Assembly: GCA_004299495.1 (NCBI GenBank)
Contig: SCPY01000266.1
Coordinates: forward strand, 1-7,632
Length of the DNA stretch: 7,632 bases
Direction of reading: 5' to 3'
From: a bacterium
GTDB taxonomy: Bacteria > Omnitrophota > Gorgyraeia > Gygaellales > UBA12090
Part shown: piece by piece, positions 1 through 6,300 of the stretch
How positions within the stretch are numbered: the first letter of the stretch is position 1
Layout: the number at the start of each line of letters is the position of its first letter
Program-made: the position numbers and the translations under genes
Notes under the pieces: generated by a model
What the model saw: the letters and a program-made list of their open reading frames with translations, nothing else
Databases searched by the model: none
What the model was told of the DNA's origin: nothing

Positions 1-305
1 CATTCGTCTTCCCGGGTTAACCGGCCCTCTCTAATCATCTGACGGACTGTCATCCCTTCTACTTTATCAATCACCAAGTAACCGTCTTTTCCTGCGATTC
101 CATAACGAATAGCGCGCGGAGAAATCTCTGCCCGGGAAAGTTGTAATAGCCGATCAAATTCCGTGCGCACAATTACCCCGCGCCCGGGAAGCCACTTAAT
201 AGCTTCTGTCACATCAAGAGGCGACTCAAAAACAACGCCATGCGTGCCCTGGCTGATGCGCTTGGCTTCTTGTCCATTCACAAATAGCCGGCTATCCCGG
301 TAAGC
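1..305 (-). other. Protein-kinase-like domain, N-lobe only (residues ~2443-2543, continues beyond the window)
   Basis: After strands VFAYRDSRLFVNG comes ISQGTHGVVFE, a glycine-loop pattern G-x-x-G-x-V with Gly2462 and Gly2465. TEAIKWL follows, with Lys2479 in the place of the ATP-anchoring lysine of VAIK. RTEFDRLLQLS follows, with Glu2491 as the possible helix-C glutamate. The segment GYLVIDKVEGMTVRQMI fits the last strand, hinge and helix D. The catalytic loop (HRD) and DFG motifs would lie beyond the left edge, so activity cannot be judged. The loop and hinge style resemble compact bacterial Ser/Thr or small-molecule kinases. The spacing from Lys to Glu is short for a classical kinase. The fold is likely; the subfamily is unknown. 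Confidence 0.6.
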
Positions 306-3300
306 GAATACATCTTGATTACTCCCTCTCCCGTCCAGATTGACTTTATCCTGACCCGCCGGCGAGCTGGATGATTTACTTCCATTTTCACGCTTTCCCT
401 TACTGTCGGCTTGCGTATCCCGGCGCGCTTTGCGGCTGCGCAGGGAATACCTCAGAAAATCCCATACTTCATTTCCAAGCCATATAAAAGTCGTAATGAA
501 AACAAGGGCCAGCGAGACAACAAAATACAAGTTCCAGCGTAGGCGCAAGAGCCCTGCTATGGCTATGAATACGGTAAAGCCCATCCATGGGGCAATAAGC
601 AAATGATCAATCTTCTTTTCTTTGGGAAAATAACGAGGATGCCTTATTTTTTCAAGGTAAGATGCTACAGACGAATCTTCTTTCTGGTAGGCAAATATAA
701 GGTCAAGTGGTGCGCGCGCGATGATCCGCCTGCCGGACTCTTCAAGCAAGCGGTAATCAGCACCCTGTTCTTTCATCATCCGGATAAAGAGCCCCGGCTT
801 AGAGAGTTTTTGCCCGAACAAAGAATGAAAGTTTCCCGCGCCCTTGGCAATGAAGACAATGGCTTGATCCCATGCCGCCAGGAAATCAGGATGGCCGGAC
901 GATTGGTTCAAATCCGCTCCAGGCAGGTATGAACCATCAGTTAGAACAATCAGGCTGCCGTCGTCTATAAAAGGCTTAAGGCCGGGGTTGGCGTTAAAGA
1001 TCGCAAATGCCTCTTCATGCGTCACGTCATCGCGCACAGTTTCAAGCCTGCCAACCGCGACAACACGAAATTTCATCAGAATCAACAGTTTAATTACCAG
1101 CTGATCCATAATGATTTCTCCGTGGTTGTCCAGGAAGTAGAGAATTACGCCTGCGGGAGGGCTATGTTGCAGACGCGCCAGGAATTCTTTTAGCTCATCC
1201 ACAATGACAATTGCCTGCGTTGGCGTAAAGATATTTGCCGCGGTATCACGCAGGCCATCGGGGCTGCGACTAAGTATGCTGAGCGACTCCCGAAGCTTTT
1301 CCTGATACCCCAAATCAAAGATGTTTCCCATTCCGGCATAAAGCATGGCCTTGCGCAGGGCATCTTTACGGCCGATATTAGACATAACCAGCTCTTCATG
1401 CAGTTCTTGATAGAGCGCTTGCAGGGCATTATCCAGCTCCTGCTTATACTCTTGATAGGCCCGGTTATTGCCTGTCAGCCGCTTGACTATTGCCTGCGCG
1501 ACCCCTTCAAACTCAATGAGCATTAGCCCGGCGGCTCGCGGATGCCGCGCCAGGTAATCCAGCGCCTTCTCAACCCGCAGGCGCACCGCCGGGTCTGCCG
1601 TAGCCAGATAGAGGTGTTCTTTGGCCCGCTGTATCTTGCCTTTGATTGAGTATCTGCCATTGACTTCGGAGCTGACAAGCACTTTTCCCGGCCGATATCC
1701 GGCTGCAATCCACGCCGGCGCCTTGCCTGCCATTACTTCGCGTATCATCCTATCAACCATCGCCTCATCTTCTCTTGAGGATACAGGCGAACCGGAAGAT
1801 ATAATCAAGGCCCCTTCGCCATTAAAATACTTAATGATAGAAACATAGGTATGGATCCGCTTTCCTCCTGGGGAAAGCCTTCTTTCAACAATGAAACGAT
1901 TGGAATTAAGAATTGTATAATAAACGCCAAGCCCCCTGCCGGAAATCATATTCTCATCTTCAGTTCTATCCCACCACAATGCTGCATCCGCCAAGATTTC
2001 GTCAACTCTTCGGAGCGCCTGATCTTTTGAAGTATTCGCTAAAGCAATGAGGCGGGAAATTTTATCTTTATCTACCCCCTCATCCTCAAATTCAACCGTT
2101 ATTCCATTAGCGTCAATATCCCAATGGATAACTATAGAGAGATAATCCCGCATATCACTACCATGAGCAATAGCATTTTTCAGCATTTCTCTAAGCGCTA
2201 TGCTTAGCCGTACCCAGTAATTATCGCTGGCTGTAACTAAACAACTAAAATATTCGGGCAAGGCCTGATATAGCCCTTCCCTGATCCAGCGCGCATGGCT
2301 CGTTATCTTTATCGATCCGCGGTAAGATACAGGAAGCCGCCAGATCTCTTCTGTTGCTAATATCTCTGCATCTATTCTATTTACCGGCGAGCTGGAGCGA
2401 TTTTCTCCTGGCCTGGGCGAGGCGGGAATGGTCGCGACGAGATACAAATCAAAAGCGTGTTTGTTAAAGGCATTAACGGTGTCTTTTGTCCGGCCAAAAC
2501 GTTCCGCAATCCATTGGACAACTGTCTTGGCGCGGGCCCTTCCTTCTCTCTCTGCGCGCGCGAAACCATCCTCTACCTTGTGAAGCAAAGACGATCGGGA
2601 AAGGGATCCGCGCGTTAAATTAACCTGCAGATCAGTAATTTGTTCCTCTGACAACATCCCTCCTGCGGAGCCGTACAGAGCGATTAAATCACGGCCATGG
2701 TAACAGGCTAAAGGTCCAAAGTTTTCAATAGCAAAATAATCAATCAGCGCATCAGGATAACGTCGCACAAAATCTCTAAAGGTGGCGAAATGCCTTGTAT
2801 CTATAAAGATACGCCAACCCGGAAAGCGGCGGCTTAAAAACTCATTACGGGCGTCAAGCATAAGCTGGCCCAACCCCCAGCCATGCAGGCTTTTTCCAAA
2901 ATCCGATTCTCTCAAGTATACTTTATGTTCTTTAGGGTCAATTTCAATGCGGATATTAACAGCGAACTTCCGAAACGATCCTCCTGTGCCTAAATAGCCT
3001 GAATTCACCTCCAGGGATTGCCGCGTGCCAATGACATTCTGAATAATCTGACGGTTGAAATCTGACGTAACCAACAGATGCGCCCCAACCAATTCATGCG
3101 GCTCGGATGCGGTTTGCGCCAGGAATGCGCGAACCTGTCGCTGCGCCTCCCAGATGTTTTCTGCGCTGACCTTGGCTACCGGAAGCGCCCTGCCCTGCGA
3201 CTGCGCCGCCAAGGCATTCCTAAGCTTCGCAATCCTCCCGATAATCTCAAGCGACTCAAAGCCATAAATGCCCCCCACCGGAGAACTGGATTGATTCTGT

Positions 3301-6300
3301 CCTCCATCGCTGGATTGAGACGATGGGCCTCTGCCGTCTTTGAGCTCGCGGATAAACCGAAATACCTTTGCGCGCATCTTGCGGTAACTGTAGATAGAGA
3401 TGGTTCTTCCCGCCAGAATGAACATAATATTTACAATGGCCTCCGTAACTGCCCGCGAGCCGGCCATAAGCTGCCAGAACAAGCTGACAATTCCCACGCT
3501 ATAGATAATAGCCCCTAAGATTCCGAGATTTATTAACCGCGGATCATAGATTATTCTTCCTATCATATAAGCTAATTGATTCTCCCGCTGGCGAAGCGCT
3601 TCTTCATTCAGAGAAGATTGGCCATTTTTTATGGCCTGCCGCTCCCCCTCATAGAACGCATCAACCCCTTTTTTTATCAACCGGTTCCACTGGCTGTAGA
3701 TGAGATAAAATACTATAGAACTAATAATAAGGGCTGGCGCCATCCTGAATATAATATCTGCCGCCATCTCTACATACCGGCCGGAAGATATAAATTCCCG
3801 GCCTACTATCGCGGCCCAGCCCGCGCTCGCAGAACCAAGTATGCCAAGCGGCAGAATTATGGGGATAACACAGGCAACCCTGCGCAACGGCTCAAGAGGA
3901 ACGCCCGCCGGCGAGCTGGCTGGCCCCGGCCGGCCGAGAAGAATTATCAGCTCCTGAAACTCCTGGCGATTTTCTACCTCTGCCTCCAGCTGTTCTGTGA
4001 ATAACTCATCAAATGCCTGGTCATCAATTACTTTTCTCAGAAGCATGTAGGCGCGCTTTCGCACTACCAAATGAGGGCTATAAATCCCAAGCCCTTCTTC
4101 CCTTCTTTCCATCAACAGGGCCTTAACCTGCCTTACTGTGGTTATTCCATCCTCGTGCAGGAGGTTGAGCTTAGCAAGGGCCTCAATCTGTTTATATGGC
4201 TCTGGCAATGCCAATAGCCATTCTACCTCTTTAAGCTCTGCGGAAGGCTTGGTTTCAATAACAGGCATAGAGGGAGCGGGCAACCCCATAATAAGCGACA
4301 CAAGCGCCTCGGCGGCATCTTTCTTGCCCAGGTAATTAAATTGGAACCGGCTGATCCACGATCGCGCTGCGTTAACATCTTTTGGCCGCGCGCGCGCCAA
4401 GTAAACAATATCGCGCAGAAACCTTGCGTTAATATTTTCACTCTTACCCATGATTAATAGAATTTTCTCAATCTGTGCCAGAAATTCAGCCAGCGTCTTA
4501 GACCGGGAGGCATACTGGAAGATTTTCTCCGCTAAAACGCTCAATTCAACGCCTTCGGCCTTAAAATCCTCCTGTCCGGCTTCAGGCTCAAGCGGGCTGG
4601 AGGAAGATTCCGGATGCCCCTCGGAAAATACATCATCAGGCATAAGGATTTTAGCAATCTCATCAATGAGCAAAGCTTGGCGCTGCTCCTTGTTAAGGGC
4701 GCGAAGTCCGTCAATGCTTGCGCGTTGCATAAGTTTTTCAATAAGTACCGGCAACTGGGCGCTATCCAGGCCTTCCTCCGGAGCAGCCTGTAAAGCGTCA
4801 AGCAACAGCGCAAGCGGAAAATCCCTGCCGGCAAGCTTCTGGTTAATCTGATATTTTAGCCGTATATCAAGCTGAAACTCAATTGCTAAAAGCGTTGCAA
4901 CCACCCAGTCTCGCCAATTCTTAAAAAGTGCCGGTTTCTGCTTGCCGGCCTCCAGCTGGCTAAGTTGCCGCGCGATATCATTCCGCAGCCCCTGGCCTAC
5001 TTCGCTGCGTCCGGGCATCGCAAGCAGCGCCGCGGCAAGCTCGCCTGCCAGGCCATCGTTACCCAACCGCTGGGCAATCAAAGCCTTCCTCCGCATACCC
5101 TCTTCATCCTCACGCTGCATTAGCGCAAGAAGCGCTTCCTCTTCAGCCCGCATCGCATCCATAACCACGCGTATATCTGAAAGAGGAGCTTCAATCTGCT
5201 CTTTAGCAAAGTTAATCTGCCCTCTCTTCAACTCCGGAATACCCCATCCCTGGGCGTGTTGCGCGATATGGCTAAGTAGAGCCAGAGCAGAACCAAGCTC
5301 AATTTCATCAGTTGAAAAATTAGCAAGCCCTTTTGACAACGCCAGCACTCCATCAACAATGCGTTGTGCCAATGCAGGCGCGATAGAGCCGGCCTCGTCG
5401 ACGATCAAAATCGCATGAACAAGCTCTACTACACTCAATGGCCAATCCTTGGAAATAACCTTTCCATCCTTGCGTAATGCCTCAAAGATAAATCTGCGCA
5501 AATTCAAAGATGCCTGATCCCATCGTCCTTCCTGCAGATACACTTGGCCGCTAAGCAATAAAAGTTCAACAGCCGGCCACCCCGCACGCTGTCTAACTTG
5601 CTCGTCAAACCGCATCGCCTCCAAAAGATACTGCTTAGCTGTCTCAATCGCTCTTTGCCTAAAATAAGCCTCGGCAAGATACCGCTTTACCTCAAGGATT
5701 GCGGTATCATAAAGTTCGCCGCTTCTCAAGACTTCCTCTAAATCTTTTACCGCAGCCTCAAGCTCTCCCAGGGAAAGGCGGATAATGCCGCGGCTAAAAA
5801 GAGCTGTCAGCGAAACCTCATCCCACTGTGCTATGTCGGGAGAAAGGCCTTTGCGGAAAGCATTTTCAACCTGTTCCAGGGCCCGGATAGGCTGCCCAAG
5901 CCCCAAATAAACCATAGCTTCCAGGCGAAATGACTCCCTGCGGAAGGTATTGATATGCTCTTTCTTGGACCGGTCCGCCACATCAATCATCAATACAGTG
6001 TGAGTAAACTTCTTGGCCTTCTCGTAATCCTCAGGATATCCCGTATCCAGGGCATACACAAGCTGGGCCTTGGCCCTGCGAATAGCAATGCTGGCTTCCT
6101 GCAGTTTGGCGCTGTCCTGAACTCCCTGCTTTAACCAATACGCCCGCTCTGTTTCCTTTAGTGAGCTGAGCCGCTCAAGCGCTCTTCCTAATATATCCAC
6201 GGCATCGGCATACCTGCCCATCTCAAGCAGCACATCCCCCAAATCATCAAGAATATTCAAAAGCAGGTGATGCTGTTCCGGATGGATTCCGACGGCAAGC

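Noticed and set aside
357..374. The SSSP core as an inverted repeat, terminator or recombinase core site
   Set aside because: The 12-base core is not palindromic and has no flanking inverted repeats or T-run that I can see. Direct-repeat behaviour is kept as a finding, but no known site type fits.
1740..1830. A gene boundary between the GHKL and DUF89 parts
   Set aside because: There is no stop, no ribosome-binding site and no frame change; the frame passes straight through.
2655..2668. Internal start: in-frame Met at 2655-2657 next to AGGAGG on the minus strand
   Set aside because: The purine run lies one base from the ATG, too close to act as a ribosome-binding site, and it encodes Gly residues inside a continuous domain.
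3078..4004. Plus-strand open frames of 142-146 codons (3078-3518, 3576-4004)
   Set aside because: Both lie antisense to the membrane module and the alpha/beta domain, are rich in Arg and Pro, and show no recognisable protein signature.
4386..4397. Alternating CG runs (also near 711, 2554 and 7401) as possible Z-DNA or regulatory sites
   Set aside because: They encode Ala-Arg-Ala-Arg in frame within helices, which explains the pattern without a DNA-level role.
4942..5418. 158-residue plus-strand open frame, Ser/Ala-rich
   Set aside because: It is a mirror of the minus-strand coding frame. Its Ser/Arg/Ala-heavy composition is what antisense reading of Leu/Ala/Glu-rich helices gives, and it has no domain or ribosome-binding site I can see.
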